Source of the DNA: CAZWRN01 sp964636275
Lineage (GTDB): Bacteria > Patescibacteriota > Microgenomatia > Daviesbacterales > UBA10151
Assembly (NCBI GenBank): GCA_964636275.1
Contig: CAZWRN010000006.1
Span: 1-59,678 of the forward strand
Length of the DNA stretch: 59,678 bases
Reading direction: 5' to 3'
In this document: positions 48,862 to 57,577 of the stretch, piece by piece
How the letters are laid out: the number at the start of each line of letters is the position of its first letter
Position numbering within the stretch: position 1 is the first letter of the stretch
Notes under the pieces: generated by a model
What the model saw: the letters and a program-made list of their open reading frames with translations, nothing else
What the model was told of the DNA's origin: nothing
The model's database searches: none
Translations under genes and position numbers: made by a program

Positions 48862-50565
48862 TTAAATACGACCACCCAAGATCAGAAGCTGAACGAGTCC
48901 GGCGAAGTCAAAGGTGTTGATGACAGTATCGTCGTTATAATCTAGTTCATCATTGAATCCGGAAGTTTTATTCCAGTTGGAAAGCAATATAGATAGATCA
49001 ACCAGATCGATCACCCCATCCCGATTGGCATCACCTTTGTTGAATGTCCCAGCAACTGCTTGGTTGACTAGCAGCAAGGGATCAGCCGACTTAACGGTTG
49101 TTGAGTCCACAGTAGCATTGAAATAGTACTCTGGTGGATTGTTGATTCCGTTAAATCCATCCGCTTGGAACTCAGCCAGCCAGGAGGTATTAGCTTTGCC
49201 ATTTGCATCAAATTTGACAGTTGGTGGCTGATTGCGGGCTGGATCAGTCCCCAAGATACCGTCGTCTTCCAGTACCTGAAAAGTGACTGATTTGCCAGCA
49301 CAGCTACCCGTACCAGTAACTGTCAATCCGACTACTTTTCCTTCATTGATCGGGTTGGTTGCTGGTACCCAGTTGGCTTGAGAGACAGAACAAGCCACCG
49401 GAGCACTGGATGGAGAAACAACCGGTGAAGGCGATGGTGAGATTGCGACAGAGGCAACAGGTGATGGGGCTACAGAAGCGACCGGAGAAGTACTTGGTGT
49501 CACCGATGGAGCAGCAGAAGGAGTTGGGGTAGGTGTTGGCGTTGCTGGAGCAGCCATGGTGAGAGATGTACCGGTCATAGTGCCCAAAATATTTTGATTG
49601 TCACTATCGCGGTAAACAGCAGATGATGGATCCAGATTGATTGGCGCTACCCCACCTGCTTTACCAGTGAAATAAACCGTTACCATGGTAGCCGGAGTAG
49701 CTGAGGTGAAGCCAGGAGTGGGCACACCACCAACTGCTGAAATAGTACCGGTGACATTATCATAGGTCGGAGCATTAACCCATTGGGTAACAAAAGATCC
49801 CGAAGTATCTATCCGAGATACTGCCAGCTTAGAAGAGTCAAAATTGAGTTTAGCGGCAAACAGATTGGAGGCATCTGCTCCCGTTTGTACTTTTACTGCA
49901 ACTGGAAACTCCGGGGTTGCAGGGACAGTGCCAGTGGGACCACTGACAGACATTACGGCATTTTTAGCTACAGTCGCTGCAGCTGAAACAGTCACAGTAG
50001 AATTGGTCAAAGTATTGACATCATTTCCATTAATACCAATTGAAGCCACTTGTGTAGTGGATGGGTTGAGAGTGATCTGGGTCGAAGAGGTGGTGTTTGT
50101 GAGAGCTTTAAAAGAGAGCGTTGCCACATTTCCACTACCAGATTTAAAACCGCCGATGTCTTGGGCCAATGTAATTGTGGCTTTACCGGCAGTCAGAGAG
50201 ACAGGAACTAAAACTTTGGTAAAGAAAAACCCTGGCTCCAGGGCGGTTGCCTGTAAGACTGTTGGGTCATAGTTGACTTCCAGTTCCATTGCCGAAGGTG
50301 ATGATGTTTTGGTATCAATATTTACTCCAACTAAAAAAGTTTCGTCTTGCTTCACTGTCACTGCAGTAGGAGCCAGACTAACATCGACCATTCCAGCGGC
50401 TCTTGATGATGATTTGGGGAAAAGGCTGCCCATTAATTGGTCTTTAAATGGAAAAGTAGTTGCAATCAAAAGGTATGCTGCTACACCAACTATAGCCAAC
50501 ATCAGCATTATAGCCGGAAGAGCTATACCGTGTTGATTATTGGCATTCGAAAAAAACTTTTTCAT
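48862..50565 (-). CDS. Pilin-like-headed cohesin + dockerin surface protein (copy A)
   Basis: An N-terminal NQHGIALPAIMLMLAIVG head resembles a type IV prepilin N-terminus without the usual Glu5 (about residues 10-40). Two cohesin-type domains (VDVSLAPTAVTVKQDETFLVGVNID ... about 60-200 and 205-340), a Thr/Pro/Ser linker, an Ig-like module and a C-terminal dockerin type I domain with two Ca-binding loops (GDANRDGVIDLVDL and DYNDDTVINTFDF) follow. It begins 1 nt after the stop of copy B, so they are co-translated. It may form a fibre or complex on the surface. Confidence 0.75.
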   Translation of the reverse strand: MKKFFSNANNQHGIALPAIMLMLAIVGVAAYLLIATTFPFKDQLMGSLFPKSSSRAAGMVDVSLAPTAVTVKQDETFLVGVNIDTKTSSPSAMELEVNYDPTVLQATALEPGFFFTKVLVPVSLTAGKATITLAQDIGGFKSGSGNVATLSFKALTNTTSSTQITLNPSTTQVASIGINGNDVNTLTNSTVTVSAAATVAKNAVMSVSGPTGTVPATPEFPVAVKVQTGADASNLFAAKLNFDSSKLAVSRIDTSGSFVTQWVNAPTYDNVTGTISAVGGVPTPGFTSATPATMVTVYFTGKAGGVAPINLDPSSAVYRDSDNQNILGTMTGTSLTMAAPATPTPTPTPSAAPSVTPSTSPVASVAPSPVASVAISPSPSPVVSPSSAPVACSVSQANWVPATNPINEGKVVGLTVTGTGSCAGKSVTFQVLEDDGILGTDPARNQPPTVKFDANGKANTSWLAEFQADGFNGINNPPEYYFNATVDSTTVKSADPLLLVNQAVAGTFNKGDANRDGVIDLVDLSILLSNWNKTSGFNDELDYNDDTVINTFDFAGLVQLLILGGRI

Positions 50566-50566
50566 T

Positions 50567-52288
50567 TTAGTTTACATAGCCTCCCAGTATTAATAACTGT
50601 ACCATACCAGAGAAATCAAAAACATTTAGAGTGTTATCTTCGTTGTAGTCTAGTTCGTCAGGGAAATCGCTATTTTTACCCCAATTGGTCATTAGGATAG
50701 ATAGATCAACAAAGTCAACTTTACCATCTCGATTGGCATCTCCCTTGAGCCAGGTGCCTGATCCGACTTCATTCACAACAAGTAGCGGGTTGGCTGATTT
50801 ATACTGATTTGTCCCGTCCAGGCTAGCATTGAAGTAATACTCTGGTGGATTGCCTATACCATTAAAGCCATCTGATTGGAATTCAGCCAACCATGAAGTG
50901 TTTGCATTACCACTGGCATCAAATTTAACACTTGGCGGTTGGTTGACCACGGGATCGGCACCAAAAGGACTATCGTCTTCCCAAACTGTAAATGAGACCG
51001 ATTTACCTGCGCAGTCACCGGCGCCTATGACACTCAGTCCGACTACTTTGCCCTGATTTATAGGGTTGGTTGCTGGTACCCAGTTGGCTTGGGAGACAGA
51101 ACAAGCCACCGGAGTAGTGGATGGAGAAACAACCGGTGAAGGAGATGGCGAGATTGCAACAGAGGCTACCGGAGATGCACTTGGTGCAACTGAAACCACC
51201 GGTGATGGTGAAATAGCTGGCGATGGAGAGACAACGGGTGAAGGAGATGGCGATACACTCACAGTTGAAATTGTCACAGTGCCATTGGTTTGAGTACCCA
51301 AAATATCCTGATTATCACTGTTGCGATAAATAGCTGAGGCCCCATCCAGATTGATATCTGCACTGCCGGCAGTTTTACCCGTAAAATAAATAGTTGCCAT
51401 AGTGGTCAGTACTGATGCTTGGTAGCCGGGATTTGGCACACCGCCAATCAAGGTGACTTTTCCATTGGCGTTGTCAAAACTATTGTTGTTGACCCACTGA
51501 GTCACAAAGGATCCGCCAGTATCAATCCTAGATACTAAAAGTTTAGAAGGATCAAAGCTAAGTTTAGAGACAAATAAGTTGGCACTTTCAGTCCCGGTTT
51601 TTGCTTTGAGCTGGACGGCAAATTCCTGCCCAATTGGCTGAGCAGCGGCTGGTACTGTTACAGCTATTTCAGCATTTTTATTGATGGCTGCCAGCTGACT
51701 GACATTGACTGTACTATTGGTAATACTTCCGACTACATTACCATTTTCATTTAGAGCAGCTATTTGCGTGGTCGTCGGATTAATCGTGATTTGGGTTGGT
51801 GCGGAAGTATTTTGTAATGCTTTAAAAGCGAGTGTGACAATAGATCCGGTACCAGATTTATAATTTCCAATATCTTGAGCCAATGTTACAGTACCTTTAC
51901 CTGAACTGATAGCCGGGGGTACCAGGGTTTTAGAAAAGAAAAAGCCTGGCTCCAAAGCAGTCATTTGCAACACAGCTGGGTCATAATTGATCTCAAGCTC
52001 CATGGCTGTGGGTTGTGAAGTTTTAGCATCAATTACAACGTCTACCAAAAAGGTATCATTTTGTTTGACGCTAATGGTATCCGGAACTAAAGAGAGATCA
52101 ACTACCCCAGCCGCTTGTGATGAAGATTTGGGAAAAAAGGAACTTAAAAAGCCATCTTTAAAAGGAGCCGTAGATGAGATGACAAAATAGATCAAAACAG
52201 CCGCCACAGCCACCAATAACATTAAAGCAGGCAACACAATTCCTTGTTGGCTGGTATCAGGCTGGTGTTTGGACAGATATTTATTCAC
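50567..52288 (-). CDS. Pilin-like-headed cohesin + dockerin surface protein (copy B)
   Basis: The paralogue of copy A (573 residues): head QQGIVLPALMLLVAVAAVL, two cohesin-like domains, a Ser/Pro/Val linker and a C-terminal dockerin (GDANRDGKVDFVDL, DYNEDNTLNVFDF). The start is GTG at 52288, with TTGACA upstream. The linker and following module are nearly identical at DNA level to copy A, a sign of recent duplication or gene conversion. Confidence 0.75.
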   Translation of the reverse strand: MNKYLSKHQPDTSQQGIVLPALMLLVAVAAVLIYFVISSTAPFKDGFLSSFFPKSSSQAAGVVDLSLVPDTISVKQNDTFLVDVVIDAKTSQPTAMELEINYDPAVLQMTALEPGFFFSKTLVPPAISSGKGTVTLAQDIGNYKSGTGSIVTLAFKALQNTSAPTQITINPTTTQIAALNENGNVVGSITNSTVNVSQLAAINKNAEIAVTVPAAAQPIGQEFAVQLKAKTGTESANLFVSKLSFDPSKLLVSRIDTGGSFVTQWVNNNSFDNANGKVTLIGGVPNPGYQASVLTTMATIYFTGKTAGSADINLDGASAIYRNSDNQDILGTQTNGTVTISTVSVSPSPSPVVSPSPAISPSPVVSVAPSASPVASVAISPSPSPVVSPSTTPVACSVSQANWVPATNPINQGKVVGLSVIGAGDCAGKSVSFTVWEDDSPFGADPVVNQPPSVKFDASGNANTSWLAEFQSDGFNGIGNPPEYYFNASLDGTNQYKSANPLLVVNEVGSGTWLKGDANRDGKVDFVDLSILMTNWGKNSDFPDELDYNEDNTLNVFDFSGMVQLLILGGYVN

Positions 52289-52413
52289 TTTTGCTAGGTG
52301 AATTAATCATGCAAGAGTTAATGCTGACTGTCAATATAAAAGACCCAAAATATAGGTAAGAAAGATGTAAGGATCAAATAGAGTTGTATATATTGGATGA
52401 GTGCGGAACTGAA

Positions 52414-53514
52414 TTAGCTGCCGATTAAAAATTCAATTATATCGCCGTCTTTGACAACATATTCTTTGCCCTCTGTCCTGACCCACCCTTTGGTTTTAGC
52501 TGCTCCCCGACTGCCCGCTTCAACCAACTTTTCAAATTCGATCACTTCAGCCCGGATAAACTTTTTGGTAAAGTCGGTATGAATTACCCCAGCAGCTTCT
52601 GGCCCTTTCATCCCCTGCTTGATCGTCCAGGCTTTGACCTCTTTTTTTCCAGCTGTCAGGAAAGATGCTAAACCAAGCATTTCATAAGCTTTTTTGATCA
52701 GTCGTTCCAAGCCGGTTTCTTTGATACCCAGCTCATTGAGGTATTCAATTCGTTCTTCGTCAGATAGTTCAACTAATTCCTCTTCCAACTTAGCCGAAAC
52801 CACCATTTCGTTTGGATTAGTCATCCCCTGAGCTAGTCGATCTTGGTAACTGTCTTCTGACACATTGTAGACATATAAAATTGGTTTAGTGGTCAAAAGT
52901 GGCAAAGCTTTGAACCAGTCAGTTAATCGTATATCGTCAATCGTGTATCGGCCAATCATCCGACCTTGCTCAAGTTCTCTCTGAATAGATTGCAGGATTT
53001 CCAGTTTCTGCTTTTCAATCGGATCAGCTCCGGTGGTTCTGGCAGCTTTATCCTGTGCTGCAATCAATTTTTCCATCACCTGCATATCAGCTAGCGCCAA
53101 CTCTGTTTCAATTGTGTCTCGGTCTGATACCGGATCAGTACTCCCCTCTCTGACAATATTGGTATCTGCAAAGTCCCGCAAAACATGCACTATCGCATCC
53201 ACTTCGCGAATATGTGACAGAAATTTATTACCAAGCCCCGCACCTTCAGAAGCACCTTTCACTAACCCCGCAATATCAACGAATTCGACTGTTGCATATA
53301 TAATAGGAGGGTCACTCGGCATCTTTTCTTCTTCGCGGGTGATAGTGGCTAGAGTCTGGAGTCTAGAGTCTGGGACTGGGACTATCCCCGTATTTGGTTC
53401 AATAGTGGCAAAAGGATAATTCGCACTCAAAGCCACCCGCTTTTTCAACAGCGAGTTAAACAAAGTACTTTTCCCAACATTAGGCAACCCAACAATTCCT
53501 ACTCTCAGTCCCAT
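52414..53514 (-). CDS. ychF: Redox-regulated ribosome-binding ATPase/GTPase YchF
   Basis: GLRVGIVGLPNVGKSTLFNSLL (G1), the OBG fold and the C-terminal TGS-like end (VIEFEKLVEAGSRGAAKTKGWVRTEGKEYVV) identify YchF. The ATG at 53514 gives the canonical start; the ORF from 53562 has 16 extra residues overlapping the recombinase. Element 2 is inserted directly upstream, so the native promoter is replaced. Confidence 0.95.
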   Translation of the reverse strand: MGLRVGIVGLPNVGKSTLFNSLLKKRVALSANYPFATIEPNTGIVPVPDSRLQTLATITREEEKMPSDPPIIYATVEFVDIAGLVKGASEGAGLGNKFLSHIREVDAIVHVLRDFADTNIVREGSTDPVSDRDTIETELALADMQVMEKLIAAQDKAARTTGADPIEKQKLEILQSIQRELEQGRMIGRYTIDDIRLTDWFKALPLLTTKPILYVYNVSEDSYQDRLAQGMTNPNEMVVSAKLEEELVELSDEERIEYLNELGIKETGLERLIKKAYEMLGLASFLTAGKKEVKAWTIKQGMKGPEAAGVIHTDFTKKFIRAEVIEFEKLVEAGSRGAAKTKGWVRTEGKEYVVKDGDIIEFLIGS

Positions 53515-55099
53515 ATCCCAACTTTTGGTTGAATAGAGGTAAATGTCCCCATACTTCAACACTGCTCCTTTCTTTGATAATAATCTTGTCTATTATATCC
53601 CTAACCACTTTAATTTTGTTGGACAAGTCTATAGACTTCAAAACCTTAGTTGCCTCTTCACACAATTCATCAACATCTATAGAGCTAACATTATCTTGAA
53701 CAACTTTTTGACTCAATAAATTTAACTGCTCTTTATGAACATTTTTCCTCTTTTTGGCATCCTTCATTAAGTCCAGATATTGCTCAAATTCTAAAGTGCC
53801 CGCTCCATAAGCCTTAGCATATCTTTTTTCTTCTTCCTCAATTTTTTGAACTATAGATTCCAACTTCACTAACTCTTGAGCAGGCATTACATCATCCCTC
53901 TGGGAAGTAAGGTATTCTTCAGCTTGTTTCCTCAGCTCTTGTGGATTAGTCAGGAATTCAGACAAGTGCTTCCAAGTAAAACCATCCAATAAAACAGCAT
54001 TAACACCGGGGGCTGTACATTTATTCTGAGCTGGAAAGGTATAAATTCTTTCTGCACAGCGGTAATAGTGATGCCCATGACTATTTGCCCCATCTCCGGC
54101 TCTTCTAATGCCACATTCACAAAACACTAATCCTGAGAGTAAATAATCATATTTTTTATTTTTGCGAGCATATTTTTTATTGTGGTCTAAAATTTTCTGG
54201 ACTTTATCAAAAAGTTCTTTATCCTCTAAAATTATAGGAACTTCAAATGGTAACCAATCTTCTCTTGGTCTTTCCCTCCTGCTACTTCTTTTAACCTTTT
54301 TATATTTATCATGCTTTGTAGGATTTTTAGCCACTATAGCTTCTGATTTGTTGTAATGGATAATCCCAGTCACATAAGATTCACATCCTAGTAATCTGAC
54401 CAATGGACCTTTTGTCCAAAATTCACTTTTACCTTTTCTAGGGCTTATGCCCTTATCATAAAGCCTTTTAATGACCTCTCTTAGAGAAATTTGTTCATTA
54501 CCTACCCAATCAAATATCATATTTACTACCCTAGCCTGTTCCTCGTTAATCGTGTAGTGAGCTGGTTTAGTATCTGTCTTTTTAATGTAGTTCCATCCAT
54601 ATAGTGAGTGTCCGTTAATAAGCACATTGTTTTTTGCCTTGTACATTTTTCCCCTTCTCATTCTTTCTGCGATCTTAACCCTCTCATACTCATGGAATAC
54701 TCCCTGCATAGCCTGCAGCACTCTTTCCTCAGCAGTTTCAGCCTTTACATCGTGCAAAGTAACAAACTTAATATCTAAATTGATTATTTCTTCAAGAATA
54801 ATTTCCTGGTAAGCAAAAACCCTAGAAAGTCTACCTCTGTCATAAACATATAAGACTTTAAAAGCATCAGCCATAGCTGCATCTCGCATGGCATCCAGCC
54901 CCGGTCTTTGTAACATTTCACCGGTCCAACCATCGTCTTGGAAGATATTTTCGGCTGGTAAAACATTACCGTCTGCTAGGATTCTAGCTTTAATCTCCTC
55001 AATCTGAGATTCAATAGTCTCCTGTTCCTCTTGCCTAGAGGTGGAGACACGGGCATATAAAGCTGCTATCAGCGGTTGAATTGTTTGATTATCATTCAT
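53480..55099 (-). CDS. Large serine recombinase (integrase of element 2)
   Basis: ALYARVSTSRQEEQETIESQIEEI has the nucleophilic Ser of the resolvase domain; a recombinase domain, a zinc ribbon (VFCECGIRRAG ... YRCAERI) and a coiled coil follow. The last 12 codons lie inside the ychF start region in another frame, so the 3' end is target-derived. It starts within the 3' end of the excisionase-like gene (8-nt overlap). Confidence 0.92.
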   Translation of the reverse strand: MNDNQTIQPLIAALYARVSTSRQEEQETIESQIEEIKARILADGNVLPAENIFQDDGWTGEMLQRPGLDAMRDAAMADAFKVLYVYDRGRLSRVFAYQEIILEEIINLDIKFVTLHDVKAETAEERVLQAMQGVFHEYERVKIAERMRRGKMYKAKNNVLINGHSLYGWNYIKKTDTKPAHYTINEEQARVVNMIFDWVGNEQISLREVIKRLYDKGISPRKGKSEFWTKGPLVRLLGCESYVTGIIHYNKSEAIVAKNPTKHDKYKKVKRSSRRERPREDWLPFEVPIILEDKELFDKVQKILDHNKKYARKNKKYDYLLSGLVFCECGIRRAGDGANSHGHHYYRCAERIYTFPAQNKCTAPGVNAVLLDGFTWKHLSEFLTNPQELRKQAEEYLTSQRDDVMPAQELVKLESIVQKIEEEEKRYAKAYGAGTLEFEQYLDLMKDAKKRKNVHKEQLNLLSQKVVQDNVSSIDVDELCEEATKVLKSIDLSNKIKVVRDIIDKIIIKERSSVEVWGHLPLFNQKLGYGTESRNCWVA

Positions 55100-55280
55100 T
55101 TTTATTTGATTCCTTTTCTAAAAATTCTGCTAATTTAATACTGCTAATTCTCCAGCTTTTACCAAACTTTATAGCTGGAATTTTTCCCGATCTTGCCATT
55201 CTATAAATGGTTATCTTTTTAACTTTTAGTTTTTCAGCAACCTGCTCAGGGGTTAGATACTCTTCTTGGGTATTATCCAT
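55092..55280 (-). CDS. Excisionase-like MerR-type HTH protein
   Basis: EYLTPEQVAEKLKVKKITIYRMARSGKIPAIKFGKSWRISSI is the excisionase/MerR helix-turn-helix signature (62 residues). The ATG at 55280 is used because TTGACA-17-TACACT lies upstream; the ORF from 55319 begins with the TTG of the -35. It overlaps the recombinase start and is likely its directionality or control factor. Confidence 0.82.
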   Translation of the reverse strand: MDNTQEEYLTPEQVAEKLKVKKITIYRMARSGKIPAIKFGKSWRISSIKLAEFLEKESNKNE

Positions 55281-55290
55281 ATCTAACTTT

Positions 55291-55319
55291 AGTGTACTTT
55301 TGTGTACTATTATTGTCAA
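55291..55319 (-). promoter_or_regulatory. Element 2 promoter with AGTACAC direct repeats
   Basis: The minus strand has TTGACA (55314-55319), 17-bp spacer, TACACT (55291-55296). The spacer and -10 contain two direct copies of AGTACAC 10 bp apart, a possible binding site on one DNA face. Confidence 0.6.
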
Positions 55320-55330
55320 CTATCTAACTC

Positions 55331-55597
55331 TTAGTTCTGGTTAAGATCCTCGATATATTCCCTAAAATCACTAATGAGTCCGGGTTCACTACACATCATA
55401 TTTAAAACTCCTTCACTAAAATCTTTAATTAGCACTTCTGCTTCCTGAAGCTCCTTGGGTTCAAATTCATCTACCCAAAACACCTTATAAAGAATAAAAT
55501 TCTTCTTTGCTTTGATTGGCTGCTTTTCAACGAACTGATAGTCATCTATTAAACTTTTTAGCTGCTTATAATTGTGTAATGTAATTTCCTGTAACAT
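55331..55597 (-). CDS. 88-residue protein of element 2, unknown
   Basis: A small acidic, helical protein with no recognised domain. A strong AAAGGAGGAG lies before its ATG. It overlaps the 61-residue ORF upstream. Confidence 0.55.
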   Translation of the reverse strand: MLQEITLHNYKQLKSLIDDYQFVEKQPIKAKKNFILYKVFWVDEFEPKELQEAEVLIKDFSEGVLNMMCSEPGLISDFREYIEDLNQN

Positions 55598-55751
55598 GCT
55601 TTTCTCCTCCTTTCTTTTTTATTTTCCTTCTCTCTAAAATATTTTGCTTTGCTATATTAAAAATCCTCCTGTAGGCACTCTTAACTTTACCTTCACTCTC
55701 AGGAGTGTCTACATATTTAAACTGGAACTTTAGAGGAGTAATTCTTCTCAT
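55566..55751 (-). CDS. 61-residue basic protein of element 2, unknown
   Basis: A Lys/Arg-rich short protein (MRRITPLKFQFKYVDTPESE) coupled by ATGA to the ATPase gene upstream. A nucleic-acid-binding role is possible but not shown. Confidence 0.5.
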   Translation of the reverse strand: MRRITPLKFQFKYVDTPESEGKVKSAYRRIFNIAKQNILERRKIKKKGGEKHVTGNYITQL

Positions 55752-57241
55752 TCAGACTCCTCCACTTCAAAAATTTCTCTAGTTAAGTCCTCTAAAGCCT
55801 TTTCACTTTCTACCCCACCACCCGGCTCACTATAGTTTTGTGCTTTAGGAATTGTGAGTAAGGGATTAGGGTAAACTAAAATCCTTCTTTTATCAGTAGG
55901 ATCGGGTTCTTGAGTAATTAGCCCGGCAGTTTCCAGCTGCGGGATAATCTGCTGCCTCCACATCCAATCCGGTAAAAATCTGCCGTATACCTGATAATGC
56001 TTTTGCATTAAATCAGTTCGGGATAAACCAATTTTGACTGCACCTTCAGTTTCGCCATTTCGGTCTTTGTAAGCTGCAACTACAACATCCTGATACAGGT
56101 TGTAAACGAATGGTGGAAGATTTAACTCCTGGCTTTCGGATATAGCATCCCATACTTTAAAAGCCTCTTCTATGTCCTCGTCATTTGCCTTAATTAAAGA
56201 ACCATTCCTTTCCCTAAACCATAAATTAAACAACGCAAAAACTTTAATAAGACTAAGGACCCTGCCAATATCACGTTGATTTCTGGGTTTGAAGGTTTTA
56301 ATCCTTTCAATAAATAACTTTTTTACTAGCTCAGGATTTCCAATTTTGATCTCCTTAATATTTTCCTGTTTAATAGCAAGAATTCTATCCTTAAGTGAAA
56401 TCCTGCCGGGGTCTGATTCTAGCTCGTAACTATAATTTGCAGAGTCTGCTTCCTTTCTAATCTTTTCAAAAATCGCTTCTCTAATTTTTTCCTGATTTAT
56501 TTCAGGAGAGAGTAAAAGAAATCGGGTTGCTTCCTGTTCATCCAGATTTAAACCGGCTGTGCAAAAAATGACAGTTGGATACCCGATCAAAAAAATGTTT
56601 TTGGTCTGGAGTCCTTTTTTCTGAGACTTATCCGTAACTTTAAGTCTTATAATTTTATTGTCATGCGATAGTAATGGTCTCAGGTGCTGCAAAAGCAGAG
56701 TATGCGGTTGGTCCAGAAATATGATGATTTTCCTGGAGAGATTAACAATATAACCACCCTTCTCTTTATCAAACTCTCCATAATCATGAAAGAAAGCCGT
56801 TGGTGAACAGTAAGCGACTTCAATTACGTCTTTTTTTGGGAATAGCCTGGCAATCTCAGTTGGAATATAAGATTTACCTGAAGCCGAAGGGGCATTAAAA
56901 CTAATATTTAACTGGGAATCCTCCGTATAGGCTGACAGTTGGGCAAGAAAAGTAATTAGCTTATTTATCTCATCCCTTTTAATGGTTAACCCTAAAGTTT
57001 TTAATAACTCACTGGCGGATAGGGGTTTAAATTGAGTTACATCAACTAACGGCTCTTCCTCAACCTGCTCTAACTCTTGCTTAAGTTTTTCCCGCTCCTT
57101 TTCAGTATGTATTTGCTGAAGGTGAAGAACTCTTTCTTGAAGCGGAAATTCTTTATCTAACTCTGCCAACCGCTCTTGTTTCTTCCTTTCCTGCTCAGCT
57201 TCAAATCTTTTTTCAAAATCTTTATACTCATCGTCTGCCAT
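55748..57241 (-). CDS. P-loop ATPase with winged-helix tail (element 2)
   Basis: A predicted coiled-coil N-terminus (about residues 1-70) is followed by an ATPase domain with Walker A FNAPSASGKSYIP and Walker B-like IIIFLDQPH, a sensor region (YPTVIFCTAGLN), and a C-terminal winged helix (LSRTDLMQKHYQVYGRFLPDWM...). Such proteins act as primase/helicase-type or replication ATPases on integrative elements; the exact role is unknown. ATG at 57241. Confidence 0.7.
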   Translation of the reverse strand: MADDEYKDFEKRFEAEQERKKQERLAELDKEFPLQERVLHLQQIHTEKEREKLKQELEQVEEEPLVDVTQFKPLSASELLKTLGLTIKRDEINKLITFLAQLSAYTEDSQLNISFNAPSASGKSYIPTEIARLFPKKDVIEVAYCSPTAFFHDYGEFDKEKGGYIVNLSRKIIIFLDQPHTLLLQHLRPLLSHDNKIIRLKVTDKSQKKGLQTKNIFLIGYPTVIFCTAGLNLDEQEATRFLLLSPEINQEKIREAIFEKIRKEADSANYSYELESDPGRISLKDRILAIKQENIKEIKIGNPELVKKLFIERIKTFKPRNQRDIGRVLSLIKVFALFNLWFRERNGSLIKANDEDIEEAFKVWDAISESQELNLPPFVYNLYQDVVVAAYKDRNGETEGAVKIGLSRTDLMQKHYQVYGRFLPDWMWRQQIIPQLETAGLITQEPDPTDKRRILVYPNPLLTIPKAQNYSEPGGGVESEKALEDLTREIFEVEESE

Positions 57242-57243
57242 TC

Positions 57244-57516
57244 TCAAAACCTTTCCTGATACAGCTTGTCCTTAAGCATTTTTATTGCCATTATAAACTT
57301 GCGAGCATCAACAAGGCTTTCGGGAGAATCTTCTGAGGCAAAGTTAAAGTTCTGAACTAATCCTTCTCTTTCCGGCGTATCTAAGAAAACAAATTCTGAG
57401 CGTTTGGGGTCAGTTCGGTCAATATTGACCAGTTCTATTCCTTTAGAAAAGAGAAAAGCGGCTAGGTAAAAATTGGTCAACCGAAAATATTTATCTGAAT
57501 ATATATCTTTATCCAT
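57244..57516 (-). CDS. 90-residue protein of element 2, unknown
   Basis: A short protein (FYLAAFLFSKGIELVNIDRTDPKRSEFVFLD) ending 2 nt before the ATPase ATG, so co-translated. No domain is recognised. Confidence 0.55.
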   Translation of the reverse strand: MDKDIYSDKYFRLTNFYLAAFLFSKGIELVNIDRTDPKRSEFVFLDTPEREGLVQNFNFASEDSPESLVDARKFIMAIKMLKDKLYQERF

Positions 57517-57577
57517 AAGACTAAGTCAATATTAGAATATCCTGTCAGCCTTAATGGAAAGTTCCGGAAGAGTTCCG

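Noticed and set aside
55281..55319. N-terminal extension of the excisionase-like gene
   Set aside because: The proposed TTG start is the -35 hexamer of the promoter.
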